DNA of 64,000 nt from JAHECQ01 sp963775125 (GCA_963775125.1 CAVZHQ010000007.1:1054001-1118000); one strand, 5' to 3'. Shown: positions 36,632-45,527, counted from the first letter of the stretch. Notes: a model not told the origin generated them from the sequence alone. Numbers and translations are program-made.

Positions 36632-36714
36632 CCGACTCGGGCTCATGACGATGCACCTGTCGGCCGATAGACAAGCTGACAGGCAACGACAACCGCTAGC
36701 TAGGAGTGCAACCT

Positions 36715-37563
36715 GTGGCTGCTGAAGCCGAGAAGATCGCCGATGTACTCCGCTACGTGCCCGGCGCCTGTCTCATCGTCCAGGACGGCATCGTCCGCGG
36801 CGCCAACGAGGACGCCGTCGGCATCATGGGCATCCCGCGGGCTCGCCTGGTCGGCACGCCTTTGCCCGAGCTGACCGTCCCCGAGATGCAGGTGGGATTG
36901 GCCCGTTTCCTCGACGAGACCAAGGACGTCGTCACCCGGCACCGGTTCCGCCTCGCCGCCGGGCTCACCCCGATCGAACTGTCGAGCCGACGACTCACCG
37001 ATTCCATCATCATCGTCGGCGCCCGAGTCATGGAGCTCGAGCACCAAATGTCGGCCCTGGCGGGCGGCGAGCTCACCCACGATCAGGTCACCGGCCTTCC
37101 GAACCGCTACCACGTGCTCGAACAACTCCACCAACGGCTCGGAGCCGGCCCGGCCCGACCGCTGGCGCTGATCGCCATCTGGATCGATGACCTGCTCCAC
37201 CTGGGCGACGAACGCGGCCCTCGCGTCGTCGAACGGGTGTCCCGACAGGTGGGCGAACGGGTCCAGTCCCGCCTGCGAGGTCCTGACCTACTCGGCCGGT
37301 TCGAGGACGGAGCGTTCCTGGCCGTCCTGGCGTCGGACTCGACCCCGCAACAGTTGGCCGAGATCGCCGAACGACTTCGCAACGAGGTGTCGCTCCCCGT
37401 CGAGTTCGACGGTGGCCTGGTGAGCTTCACCGCCAGCGTGCTGGTGGGAACCATCAGCGGACCCCGCCGACCGACCCTCGATCTGATCCAGACCCGGCTG
37501 GAAGCCGCCGGCGCCAAACTGGCAGCCAGCGGCGGCAACCGGACCGAAACCATCACGTTCTGA
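36715..37563 (+). CDS. PAS domain plus degenerate GGDEF protein
   Basis: 282 aa from GTG 36715, with AGGAG upstream. Residues ~1-110 form a PAS-like sensor (VPGACLIVQDGIVRGANEDAVGIMG), residues ~120-280 a GGDEF fold (DQVTGLPNRYHVLEQL). The signature position reads FEDGAFLAVLA, so the GGDEF residues are lost and cyclase activity is not expected; it may bind c-di-GMP or act as a partner. Cytoplasmic, no membrane helices. Ends 22 bp before a strong hairpin. Confidence 0.8.
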   Translation: MAAEAEKIADVLRYVPGACLIVQDGIVRGANEDAVGIMGIPRARLVGTPLPELTVPEMQVGLARFLDETKDVVTRHRFRLAAGLTPIELSSRRLTDSIIIVGARVMELEHQMSALAGGELTHDQVTGLPNRYHVLEQLHQRLGAGPARPLALIAIWIDDLLHLGDERGPRVVERVSRQVGERVQSRLRGPDLLGRFEDGAFLAVLASDSTPQQLAEIAERLRNEVSLPVEFDGGLVSFTASVLVGTISGPRRPTLDLIQTRLEAAGAKLAASGGNRTETITF

Positions 37564-37585
37564 AGTCCCTCCGGTGGGAGACTGG

Positions 37586-37616
37586 ACTGCCGGTCGCTCC
37601 TGAAGCGACCGGCAGT
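37586..37616. terminator. Perfect 13-bp hairpin between convergent genes
   Basis: ACTGCCGGTCGCT pairs perfectly with AGCGACCGGCAGT around CCTGA. It sits between the plus-strand PAS-GGDEF gene (ends 37563) and the minus-strand LLM gene (ends 37654), so it can serve both directions. There is no T-tract, common in high-GC actinobacteria. Confidence 0.75.
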
Positions 37617-37653
37617 TCACTGTCTCGTTGATCTTGACGGTGCCCCGATTCGA

Positions 37654-38505
37654 TCAGGCGCCTTCGACGAAGGGCATCAGGGCATCCATCGCTCGGAGCA
37701 CGTCGTCACGAGGTCCTTGGGGCAGGCCGAAGATGGCACGGGTGACGCCGGCCTCTTCGAGTTCGGCGATCTTCGCCGCATCTGGCGGCGCTCCGAAGAT
37801 GCCCTTGTCGATGGTGGCAACGTCACGACCGGCCGCGGCGGCGGCCTGTTCGATCTCGGCCCAGCCGGTGGTCATGGCGTGACGGCCTCCGATGGGCATC
37901 CAGCCGTCGCAGAATTCGACGATGTCCGAAGCCGTCTTCGGTCCGGCCGCCCCCCCGAGATAGATGGGTGGGTGCGGGGTCTGCACGGGCTTGGGCCACG
38001 ACCAGCTGGAGTCGAAGTTGACGTGCTGACCGCTGAAGGAGGCCTCGTCGTTGGCCCAGAGTTCCTTCATGGCCAGGATGCTCTCGCGGACGCGGTCGCG
38101 GCGATCGACGTACTTCACGCCGTGGTGCGCCAGCTCTTCCTTGTTCCATCCGTACCCGATGCCGAACAGGAAACGTCCACCCGACAAATGATCGAGCGAC
38201 GCAACTTCCTTGGCCAGCCAGATGGGGTCCCGTTGGGCCACCAGGGTGATGCCGGTGCCGATCTTCAACGTGGTGGTCGTTGCGGCCACTGCGGCGAGGG
38301 CGACGAACTGATCGTGGGTCCTCCAGTAGAACTCGGGCAACGGGGGCGCGCCTTCCCGTCCGCCCCAGGGACTGACCCGGCTGGTCGGGATGTGCGAATG
38401 CTCCGGGAACCACAGCGATTCGAAGCCGCGCTCCTCGGCTTCTCGGCCCAATTCGATGGGCTGCATGGTTTGGTCGGTCGGGAAGATCATCAGGCCATAG
38501 CGCAT
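37654..38505 (-). CDS. LLM class F420-dependent oxidoreductase
   Basis: 283 aa, from ATG 38505 (MRYGLMIFPTDQ). Luciferase-like barrel: GFESLWFPEHSHIPTS, LKIGTGITLVAQRDP, KEVASLDHLSGGRFLFGIGYGWNKEE and HPPIYLGGAAGPKTASDI are the class hallmarks of the Rv-type TIGR03619 group. Probable F420-dependent reductase or dehydrogenase; substrate unknown. Downstream hairpin at 37586-37616. Confidence 0.94.
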   Translation of the reverse strand: MRYGLMIFPTDQTMQPIELGREAEERGFESLWFPEHSHIPTSRVSPWGGREGAPPLPEFYWRTHDQFVALAAVAATTTTLKIGTGITLVAQRDPIWLAKEVASLDHLSGGRFLFGIGYGWNKEELAHHGVKYVDRRDRVRESILAMKELWANDEASFSGQHVNFDSSWSWPKPVQTPHPPIYLGGAAGPKTASDIVEFCDGWMPIGGRHAMTTGWAEIEQAAAAAGRDVATIDKGIFGAPPDAAKIAELEEAGVTRAIFGLPQGPRDDVLRAMDALMPFVEGA

Positions 38506-38559
38506 GCCCGAACCCTAGTAGTCAACGACCAATCCTTCCGAGTTCCCATTCCGAGTTTC

Positions 38560-38696
38560 CCGTTCTGCAAGTCCCCGCCACCTCACCCCCGAACTGCAAG
38601 CCCTCGACCCCACCACAGGGGGCTGGGGTCTTGCAGAACGGAGGTGAGGGGGCGCCAGCTTGCAGTTGCGCTGGTTGACGGGCGGGTTGACGGGCG
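38560..38696. repeat. Interleaved inverted repeats plus a 12-bp tandem duplication
   Basis: CCGTTCTGCAAG (38560-38571) is inverted at 38630-38641; AACTGCAAG (38592-38600) is inverted at 38659-38667; the two pairs cross each other. Between them GACCCCA/TGGGGTC forms a further hairpin. GGTTGACGGGCG is then repeated exactly at 38673-38684 and 38685-38696, just before the J-domain gene's stop codon. Confidence 0.75.
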
Positions 38697-38699
38697 GAT

Positions 38700-39383
38700 T
38701 CAGCGGCGGGCGAGGGCGTGGGCGACGTGCGGATTTCCGCCCAGAGCGACCGTGAGCTGCTTGGTGAGTTCGTGGGCGAGGATGTCCCACATGCGGTCGA
38801 CCAGTTCGGCCTTCATCTCGAGTTCGCTGGTGATCCCCAGTGACGACTCACGACGGAGCGAATCGCCGAGCGTTCGCAGGCCGATCAGGGTCGCTGCGAC
38901 CCCCAGATCGAGCGGTGCCGCACCCGCGGCCCGAGCGGCTCGAACGCGGGCTTCGGTGTCGACGAGGAGCGCTCGGACAATCTGGTCGACTGCATGCTCA
39001 TACACCTCGCGGGGGGACCGGTTCGACCGAACCAGCAGCGCTTGGGTCGCGCTTCGGCCGGCAAGACGGCTGAGGCGACCGATCTGGGACTGGAGTCCGG
39101 CGACCCACGCAGTCCTTCGCGATTGGCTCGCCTGAGGAGGAGGCTGCGGCGAGAGCGGGAGTACCAGCCCGCCGAGCGCTCGCTGATCGTAGTCTCGTCG
39201 GGATTCGGGGTCGGACAACACGCGCCACGCCTCGTTGACTCGCGCCATCGACTGGCCATCGTCGCTGATCCGCGACACGTCAGGGTGGAGTTCCCGGGCC
39301 CGTTGGCGGTAGGCCACACGAATCTGATCGACCGTCGAACCGGGCACGACGCCCAACACGTCGTAATGGGTCGACCAGGACAT
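38700..39383 (-). CDS. J-domain (DnaJ-like) protein
   Basis: 227 aa. An N-terminal J domain (residues ~1-70) with the essential HPD in ELHPDVSRI, and NEAWRVLSDPESRRDYDQ. There is no G/F region or zinc finger, so it is a class III J protein that can stimulate DnaK ATPase. The rest (residues ~80-227) is an unassigned helical domain rich in Arg and Ala. Start ATG 39383. Confidence 0.9.
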   Translation of the reverse strand: MSWSTHYDVLGVVPGSTVDQIRVAYRQRARELHPDVSRISDDGQSMARVNEAWRVLSDPESRRDYDQRALGGLVLPLSPQPPPQASQSRRTAWVAGLQSQIGRLSRLAGRSATQALLVRSNRSPREVYEHAVDQIVRALLVDTEARVRAARAAGAAPLDLGVAATLIGLRTLGDSLRRESSLGITSELEMKAELVDRMWDILAHELTKQLTVALGGNPHVAHALARR

Positions 39384-39453
39384 GGCCGCAGTCTAGGAGT
39401 GCTCGCCCGGCCGGCCAGTCAAGAAGCGTCCATCTCGTGCCGATAGGAGGCCC

Positions 39454-39591
39454 ATGACGCAGCCCGTGAACTGGAGAACGGCGGTACCGGACAAGCTCCG
39501 GTTCGTCTTCCTCCTTGCGGCGGTCATCATCGGGCTCGCGGCCGCTCTCGCCCCGCTGGTCTTCCTCCTGCGACGCATCGGTGTCGGATGA
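39454..39591 (+). CDS. Very small membrane protein (45 aa)
   Basis: ATG 39454 has AGGAGG 4 bp upstream, one of the best ribosome sites in the window. The 45-aa product has one transmembrane helix (VFLLAAVIIGLAAALAPLVFLL) between a short N-terminus (TQPVNWRTAVPDKLR) and a basic C-terminal end (RRIGVG). No family recognised. It lies between the divergent J-domain gene and the DUF952-LLM gene. Confidence 0.65.
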   Translation: MTQPVNWRTAVPDKLRFVFLLAAVIIGLAAALAPLVFLLRRIGVG

Positions 39592-39642
39592 TCGCTGTCC
39601 GAGGATCGGTGACGCTGGGCCGGTCTGTGACAGTCTGTGCGA

Positions 39643-40893
39643 GTGAGCACCGAACCGACCTCGATCCTGCACCTCACCACCCTCGACGACTGGCACCAGG
39701 GCGAGCCGGCGCCGTACGCGGCGCCGTCGTTGGCAGCAGAGGGTTTCATCCACTGCTCACTTCCCTCCCAGGTGATCCACACCGCACATCGGCACTACCG
39801 CGATCGTGACGACCTGATCCTGGTACACCTCGACCCCAGCCGGCTGACCTCCCGGCTCGTCTACGAGGACACCTCCGGCCATGGCGCCTTCCCCCACGTG
39901 TACGGCCCGATCAACCGTGATGCGGTGACCGATGTCGAGCCATTCGTAGCAACGGCCAAACGCGAAGGTCGGCGCTTCGGGGTCGGCTGGGGACTGGCAG
40001 GGGGAGTGGCGATCGCTTCCGTAGCCGAGACCCGGGCGGTTGCCGAGTGGGCCGGCGACGTCGGCTTCGATTCGTTGTGGATCTCGCAATCCAACGCCGT
40101 CGATCCCGTCGTGGCCCTGGCCGCAATCGCAGCCGACGAGTCACCGCTGCGCGAAGTGGGTACGTCCGTCGTGCCGCTCTACGGGCGGCACCCGATCGGG
40201 CTGGCGCAGTCGGTCCGCACCGCACAGTCGGTCTGGGGCGGACGCTTCACGCTGGGTGTCGGACCCTCGCACCGGGGAGCTGTCGAGGGGAGCCTCGGGC
40301 TCTCGTGGGATCGGCCGCTCGGCTTCACGACCGAGTTCCTCGCCGGCCTGATCCCGCTGCTCGAAGGTCGGGCTGCCGACGTCGACGGCGAGCAGTTGAC
40401 CGCGCACGGAGAACTCGCCATCGACGCCGCGCCCACACCGGTCTTGTTGGCGGGTCTCGGTCCGCGCATGCTCGACCTGGCGGGCCGGGTCGCCGCCGGC
40501 ACCACGGTCGGACAGTGCGGCCCTCGCACGCTGCGCACCCACGTCGTGCCGAGCGTACAAGCCGCAGCCGAGGCTGCCGGGCGGCCTGCTCCCCGCGTCG
40601 TTGCCCTCATCAGAATCTGCGTCACTCAGAACCTCGACGCCGCCAAGGCGCAGGCGAGAGAAGTCGGGGCGTTCTACTCGTCCCTGCCTTCCTACGCCGC
40701 CGTGCTGGCCAAGGAAGGCCTGAACGAGCCGGCCGACCTCCATCTGATCGGATCGGCGGACCGCGTCCTCGACGGGTTGGCTGCCTATGCACTTGCGGGA
40801 GCGACTGACCTGCGCATCGAGGTCGTCGCTCCCGACCCCGACAGCCGCGCCGAGACCAAGGAAGCCCTGGCCGGCTGGCTGGCAACCTGCTGA
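39643..40893 (+). CDS. DUF952 domain fused to an LLM class F420-dependent oxidoreductase
   Basis: 416 aa from GTG 39643 (a GTG 6 bp earlier is possible). Residues ~5-105 are a DUF952 domain (ILHLTTLDDWHQG, AEGFIHCSLPSQV, FPHVYGPINRDAV). From ~115 a luciferase-like barrel follows (GLAGGVAIASVAETRAV, TSVVPLYGRHPIGLAQSVRTAQ, GRFTLGVGPSHRGAVEG). No stop or start codon with a ribosome site lies at the joint (VEPFVATAKREGRR). DUF952 has no proven function, so the fusion gives a clue that it may work with F420 chemistry. A lost stop codon by sequencing error is the alternative. Confidence 0.85.
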   Translation: MSTEPTSILHLTTLDDWHQGEPAPYAAPSLAAEGFIHCSLPSQVIHTAHRHYRDRDDLILVHLDPSRLTSRLVYEDTSGHGAFPHVYGPINRDAVTDVEPFVATAKREGRRFGVGWGLAGGVAIASVAETRAVAEWAGDVGFDSLWISQSNAVDPVVALAAIAADESPLREVGTSVVPLYGRHPIGLAQSVRTAQSVWGGRFTLGVGPSHRGAVEGSLGLSWDRPLGFTTEFLAGLIPLLEGRAADVDGEQLTAHGELAIDAAPTPVLLAGLGPRMLDLAGRVAAGTTVGQCGPRTLRTHVVPSVQAAAEAAGRPAPRVVALIRICVTQNLDAAKAQAREVGAFYSSLPSYAAVLAKEGLNEPADLHLIGSADRVLDGLAAYALAGATDLRIEVVAPDPDSRAETKEALAGWLATC

Positions 40894-40899
40894 ACGGCG

Positions 40900-41694
40900 C
40901 TATCTGCTGAGCGAGCGGAGGCCCCGGCTGATGGCCGCGCCGATGGTCGAGTTGTGGCCTTCGCCCTCGAGGACCGCGTGGTCGAATCGGAGGGATGGGT
41001 AGCGGCGCGACGCCAGTGTTGCTGCCAGCGCCTCGACGTTGGCTTTCATGCGAAACGAGTCGGGGCCGGCGGCATCCAGCGCGTCCTCGTCGCCACCCAC
41101 CGACAGGAAGACGTGTGCGGGGAGGTCGTCGTGGGTTTCGGAATAGCGCTCTTCGAGGCCGAACGCAGCTCGGTCATCCCACCAGATCGATGGACTCGCA
41201 AGCAGGAACTTGTCGAACAGTTCGGGCTCGGTCAACAGGGTGGACAACGCGAACAGCCCGCTGAAGCTGTGCCCGATCAGCCACCGCTCGCCGGTTTCGA
41301 ACTCGGCTTCGACGGCCGGCACAACCTGGTCGGCGAGGAACGCCCGGAACTCGTCGGCCCGTCCGGTCTCTTCCTTCGCCAACCCCTTCACGCCGGTGAT
41401 CTCCGGAGGCACGAACGGCGTCGGCGTGTACCAACGTGCCCGTTCGAGCAGATAGTCGCTCATTCGTTCGGGTCCGAAACTCACACCAACCACGACGGCT
41501 TCAGGTGCCTCGCCCCGCATCGACATGATGCGGGTGGCGTCGAGCGTGGTTCCGAACGTCCACCGACCATCGAGACAGATGACGAGCGGCGGATGCGCGA
41601 TGCTTCCATGTCGCATCGGAAGCCCGATGTCGAGCACGTGCTCGGTTCCCGTCGACTCGCAGGTGATACGTCGTTGCTCGGTCTTCCAGCTCAC
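40900..41694 (-). CDS. Alpha/beta-hydrolase esterase (IroE/esterase D-like)
   Basis: 264 aa. The nucleophile elbow GHSFSG (in RWLIGHSFSGLFAL), an oxyanion-side PLVICLDGRW, ASPSIWWDD with the family's conserved WW, and the C-terminal catalytic His in EGEGHNST match the esterase group related to IroE and BesA. Cytoplasmic, no signal peptide. Substrate unknown. Convergent with the DUF952-LLM gene (6 bp) and divergent from the monooxygenase (17 bp between starts). Confidence 0.9.
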   Translation of the reverse strand: MSWKTEQRRITCESTGTEHVLDIGLPMRHGSIAHPPLVICLDGRWTFGTTLDATRIMSMRGEAPEAVVVGVSFGPERMSDYLLERARWYTPTPFVPPEITGVKGLAKEETGRADEFRAFLADQVVPAVEAEFETGERWLIGHSFSGLFALSTLLTEPELFDKFLLASPSIWWDDRAAFGLEERYSETHDDLPAHVFLSVGGDEDALDAAGPDSFRMKANVEALAATLASRRYPSLRFDHAVLEGEGHNSTIGAAISRGLRSLSR

Positions 41695-41711
41695 GCGCGT
41701 ATCGTAGGTCC

Positions 41712-42938
41712 ATGACCGACCCGGCTACGGATTCCCTGGCTTCTCTCACCGACTTTCTCCACCCGGAACCCCGACGCACGGTCGATGCACTGCTCGAGGC
41801 CATTGCGGCGCAGGCCCGGCAGGCTGACGCCACCAGGTCCGTTGACCCCGATCTCATCGCTGCGCTGAAAGCCGGCGACGTGCTTCGCCTCGCTGCGTCC
41901 AAGAACCTCGGAGGGATCGAGGCTTCGATCCTGCAGATCGGACGGGAACTCGAAGCGGTGTCTTCCCGATGCACCAGCACCGCGTGGACGCTGTGGAATC
42001 ATCTGGCGGTCTTTCACCTGTACGTCGGCAGTCTCGGCCCGGCGCACGAGGAGCTGCTCCGGGGAATCGTCGAACGCGGGGAGTGGGTGTGTTTCCCTGC
42101 GGGCGCGGGCTCGGGGGTTGCCGGCGTCATCGACGGGGACCAACTGCGTCTCAACGGTCGGGGGACGTTCAGCTCCGGAGGGCGGTACGCCGACTGGGCC
42201 GGGGTGGTTTGTGCGGTCACCGATGCCGACGGCAAGCGGGTCGAGCCGCTCGATCTCCGGTTCACGATCGTGCCCATCGCCACCGACGGTGTGCGCATCG
42301 ATCCGACCTGGGACGGCAGCGCGGTTCGGGCTTCGGCGACGGACGACATCCTCTACGAGAACGTCCTGGTCCCGCTCGACCGGACGGTCCCGTGGTTCGG
42401 CGCCAACCGGGCCGAGAGTCTGCGAACGATTCCCGTCCTCGCCCATCGCTACCGGGAGGACTGGGTCGGCCTGTCCGACCTCTTCCTCGGGTGGATGGGC
42501 GTCGGCCTGGTCCGGGCGGCACTGACCGAAGCCATCGACGAGATCCGCACGCGGCGAGCCATCATGGGCAAGGCCATGGTGAGCCGACCCACCATCCAGG
42601 TCAACCTCGGCGCGGCGGCGGCCCTGGTGGCTGCTGCCGCTGCCACCATGACGACCGCGTGCAACGAGGTCGATCAACGAATCGACCAGGAGGTCGTGCC
42701 GTCCGAAGCCGACTACCTCCGCCAGATGGCGCTCACTACCGCCACGCTCGACCAGTTGTCGCAGGCGATGGGCCTCCTCCTGCGTTCGCAGGGCGGCAAC
42801 GGACTACGGGAGAGCGGCACGTTCGATCGTCGGTGGCGCGACTTCCAGGCCATGCCGTTGCACATCAACGCCCATCAGGACCGGGTACACCACCAGCTCG
42901 GTCGTTTCGTGCTCGGCGAACCGCTCGAACCGTTCTGA
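41712..42938 (+). CDS. Flavin-dependent monooxygenase of the acyl-CoA dehydrogenase fold (HsaA-like)
   Basis: 408 aa. It has the acyl-CoA dehydrogenase fold with the family's N-terminal helices, SSRCTSTAWTLWNHLA, GSGVAGVIDGDQLRLNGRGTFSSGGRYADW and a C-terminal helix bundle (LLLRSQGGNGLRESG, HINAHQDRVHHQLGRFVLG). The absence of the catalytic Glu region and this middle segment resemble the HsaA, DszC and HpaB-type group-D flavoprotein monooxygenases, which use reduced flavin and oxygen. No reductase partner is adjacent. Substrate unknown. Confidence 0.83.
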   Translation: MTDPATDSLASLTDFLHPEPRRTVDALLEAIAAQARQADATRSVDPDLIAALKAGDVLRLAASKNLGGIEASILQIGRELEAVSSRCTSTAWTLWNHLAVFHLYVGSLGPAHEELLRGIVERGEWVCFPAGAGSGVAGVIDGDQLRLNGRGTFSSGGRYADWAGVVCAVTDADGKRVEPLDLRFTIVPIATDGVRIDPTWDGSAVRASATDDILYENVLVPLDRTVPWFGANRAESLRTIPVLAHRYREDWVGLSDLFLGWMGVGLVRAALTEAIDEIRTRRAIMGKAMVSRPTIQVNLGAAAALVAAAAATMTTACNEVDQRIDQEVVPSEADYLRQMALTTATLDQLSQAMGLLLRSQGGNGLRESGTFDRRWRDFQAMPLHINAHQDRVHHQLGRFVLGEPLEPF

Positions 42939-42978
42939 TCCCCGGGTCGCTGACCCCGGGTCGCTGATCCCCGGGTCC
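42935..42978. repeat. Short tandem repeat at the end of the monooxygenase gene
   Basis: Three units, CTGATCCCCGGGTCG, CTGACCCCGGGTCG and CTGATCCCCGGGTCC, begin at the stop codon of the monooxygenase gene. Each contains the palindrome CCCGGG. Confidence 0.75.
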
Positions 42979-43150
42979 GATTGGGGCACCATAGGGCATG
43001 TCCCCGATTCGGCGGATCGGCCGCGGATCTAGGTTGAGGCCATGCCAACCGGAGCCCACGGCGAGGTTGGTCCACAGAGGCTCACGGAGGGAGAGCACGG
43101 GTGCTGGAGGGCTGCCCAGGGTGTCGACCGGCAACGGTCGACACCCACTC

Positions 43151-43203
43151 TGTGATGTTGAAGGACTGTGATGTTGAAGGACTGTGGTTTGGAGGACTGT
43201 GGT
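43151..43203. repeat. 16-bp tandem repeat before the CoxL stop
   Basis: TGTGATGTTGAAGGAC occurs twice in succession (43151-43166, 43167-43182), then the variant TGTGGTTTGGAGGAC (43183-43197) and a partial unit, ending 13 bp from the stop of the minus-strand CoxL-like gene. Confidence 0.75.
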
Positions 43204-43215
43204 TCTCGGGCCGAC

Positions 43216-45504
43216 TCAGGACTGACGAAGTGCAGCCCAGACGCGCTGAGGAGTGACCGGAAGATCGAGGTGACGGACGCCGAGATGCGCCAGCGCGTCG
43301 ATGACTGCGTTCTGCACCGCCGGGACGCCACCGATGGTGCCCGACTCGGCGATGCCCTTGAATCCCAGAGGGTTCTGAGGCGACGGGTTCTCGGTCAGGT
43401 GGCTCTCGAAGGACGGCATATCGGCCGCTGACGGGAACGCGTAGTCCAGGAAGTTGGCGGTGAGCGGGTTGCCTTCGCCGTCGTAGACGAACTCTTCGTA
43501 GAGCGCCTGGCCGATGGCCTGACCAATCCCGCCATGTACCTGACCCAGTGCGATCATCGGGTTGAGGATGGTGCCGGCGTCATCCACCGACACGAATCGA
43601 AGGAGCTCGACCGCGCCGGTCTCGACATCGACCTCGACCACCGCGGCGTAGGCACCGTAGGGAACCGTCGGTCCCGCAGGCTCGTAGTCGGTCTCGCACT
43701 TGAACCCGAAATGGTTGGGGTCGGCGGCCTTCTCGATGAGCGCCGTGCCGACCTCTGCCCATCCAACGCTGGCCGCCGCCGGCGAGCCGGCGACGTGGAA
43801 CTGCCCGGAGAGCAGATCGAGCACGATGTCGGCGGGGGCCGCTTCGAGCAGGTCGGCGGCCTGGCGTCGGGCCTCGTCGACAATGTTGTCGGCGGCGATT
43901 GCGATGGCGGTACCGGCCTTCTGCGCCGAGCGGGACCCGCCGGTGATGCCGCCGCGGGGCACCAGGTCGGTGTCGCCGTGAATCACTTGGATCTGGTCCA
44001 TCGGGACGCCGGTGCGCTCGGAGACGAGCATCGCCCAGGTGGTGTAGTGGCCCTGTCCGTACGGCGAGGAGCCGGTGTACACCCGGAACGTTCCGTCGGG
44101 CAGCACCTCCACCGCGCCGTACTCGGCACCCGGCACTCCGGCGGTGCGGTCGATGAAGGTCGACAGCCCGATACCGAGCAGCTTGGTCTCGCCCGCCTCA
44201 CGGCGCCGCTGCTGTTCGGCCTTCACTGCGTCGTAGCCGACCTCAGCTGCCATCAGTTCGAGCGCCTCGTGGTAGTCGCCCGAGTCGTAGTAGAGGCCGG
44301 TGATGTTGGTGTATGGCAACTCGTCGGCCCTGCGCACATTCTTGCGCCGCAGCTCGAGGGGATCCATGCCGATCTCGGCTGCGAACAAGTCGGCCGCCCG
44401 ATCGATGTGTGCGCCACCTTCAGGGCGACCCGCGCCCCGATAGGCCCCGGTCGGCGTGGTGTTCGTGACCACCGTGGTGTAGCTCCACCGGTGCCGAGGT
44501 ACCCGGAACGGGCCGGGAAGCACCATGCACACGTTGCGCGCCAACGCGGGCCCTGCCATGGGATAGGCACCGCAGTCACCGAGAACGTGGACCTCCCACG
44601 CCTTGATCGTCCCGTCCCGATCGCCACCGATCTTCACGTAATGTCGCTGCGCTCGTGAGTGGTTGAGGCCCGTCATGTCGGCCGACCGGGTCGGCGTCCA
44701 ACGAACCGGCCGTCCAGCACGCTTCGCCAGGAGGGGGATGGCCAGTTCCTCGGGATGAAAGCGGGCCTTGGCTCCGAAGCTGCCGCCAACGTCGCTGGTC
44801 ACGACCCGCACCTGGTCTTGGGTCAGTCCGTAGAAGGCCATCAGCCCCTTCTGCAACGGATGCACCCCCTGACAGGACGCGTAGTGCAACAAGCGGCCGT
44901 CGTCGGTCCAGACCGACGCTGCCACTCGGGTTTCGAGGGGGCAAGCGGCCAGGCGTTGGTTGACGAACTCGCCCTCGACCACGACCTCGCAGTCGCTGAA
45001 GTCGAGCTCGTCGCCCATGGACTCGGAGACCATGACATTGGTCCCCAGTTCGGGGAACAAGAGGATGTCACTCGCCTCGGCTGATTCGAGGTCGACCAAC
45101 ACGGGCAGCGGTTCATAGGTGACGACCACCAGCTCAGCAGCATCGGCCGCCTGGCCGGCGGTCTCGGCCACGAGCGCAACGATGGCCTCGCCTACGAAGC
45201 GGACACGATCGCCGGCGAGCATCGGACGAGCTGTGCCCGGAGGGTAGTTGGGAGGGTTGCCCGGCATCGGTCCCTGGGTGACGTCGGCCGCCGTCAGGAT
45301 GTCGACAACGCCGGGCATCGCCCGAGCGGCCGAGACGTCGATGTCGGTGATGAGGGCGTGGGCATGGATGGACGTGACGAAGTGCGCCACAAGCGCATGC
45401 TCGAGTTCGACGTTGCCGACGTAGGTGCCCTCGCCGCGCAGCAGATGGGGATCTTCGACCCGCAGAACCGAACGGCCCATGAGGTTTCCCGGGGTAGTGG
45501 TCAT
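43216..45504 (-). CDS. Form II CoxL-like molybdopterin-binding subunit (xanthine dehydrogenase family)
   Basis: 762 aa from ATG 45504 (MTTTPGNLMG). The family start GRSVLRVEDPHLLRGEGTYVGN, DVGGSFGAKARFHPE and the active-site loop TGAYRGAGRPEGG are clear; AYRGAGR marks form II, not the true CO dehydrogenase form I (AYXCSFR). Also visible: SPYGQGHYTTWAMLVSER and GGSRSAQKAG. Such subunits hold molybdenum cytosine dinucleotide and hydroxylate aldehydes, purines or heterocycles. The usual CoxM (FAD) and CoxS (2Fe-2S) genes are not next to it, which is unusual. Confidence 0.92.
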   Translation of the reverse strand: MTTTPGNLMGRSVLRVEDPHLLRGEGTYVGNVELEHALVAHFVTSIHAHALITDIDVSAARAMPGVVDILTAADVTQGPMPGNPPNYPPGTARPMLAGDRVRFVGEAIVALVAETAGQAADAAELVVVTYEPLPVLVDLESAEASDILLFPELGTNVMVSESMGDELDFSDCEVVVEGEFVNQRLAACPLETRVAASVWTDDGRLLHYASCQGVHPLQKGLMAFYGLTQDQVRVVTSDVGGSFGAKARFHPEELAIPLLAKRAGRPVRWTPTRSADMTGLNHSRAQRHYVKIGGDRDGTIKAWEVHVLGDCGAYPMAGPALARNVCMVLPGPFRVPRHRWSYTTVVTNTTPTGAYRGAGRPEGGAHIDRAADLFAAEIGMDPLELRRKNVRRADELPYTNITGLYYDSGDYHEALELMAAEVGYDAVKAEQQRRREAGETKLLGIGLSTFIDRTAGVPGAEYGAVEVLPDGTFRVYTGSSPYGQGHYTTWAMLVSERTGVPMDQIQVIHGDTDLVPRGGITGGSRSAQKAGTAIAIAADNIVDEARRQAADLLEAAPADIVLDLLSGQFHVAGSPAAASVGWAEVGTALIEKAADPNHFGFKCETDYEPAGPTVPYGAYAAVVEVDVETGAVELLRFVSVDDAGTILNPMIALGQVHGGIGQAIGQALYEEFVYDGEGNPLTANFLDYAFPSAADMPSFESHLTENPSPQNPLGFKGIAESGTIGGVPAVQNAVIDALAHLGVRHLDLPVTPQRVWAALRQS

Positions 45505-45527
45505 GGTGCGGACCTTACACACATGCG

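Noticed and set aside
43216..45504. Aerobic CO dehydrogenase
   Set aside because: The active-site loop is AYRGAGR (form II), not the form I AYXCSFR, and coxM/coxS are absent.
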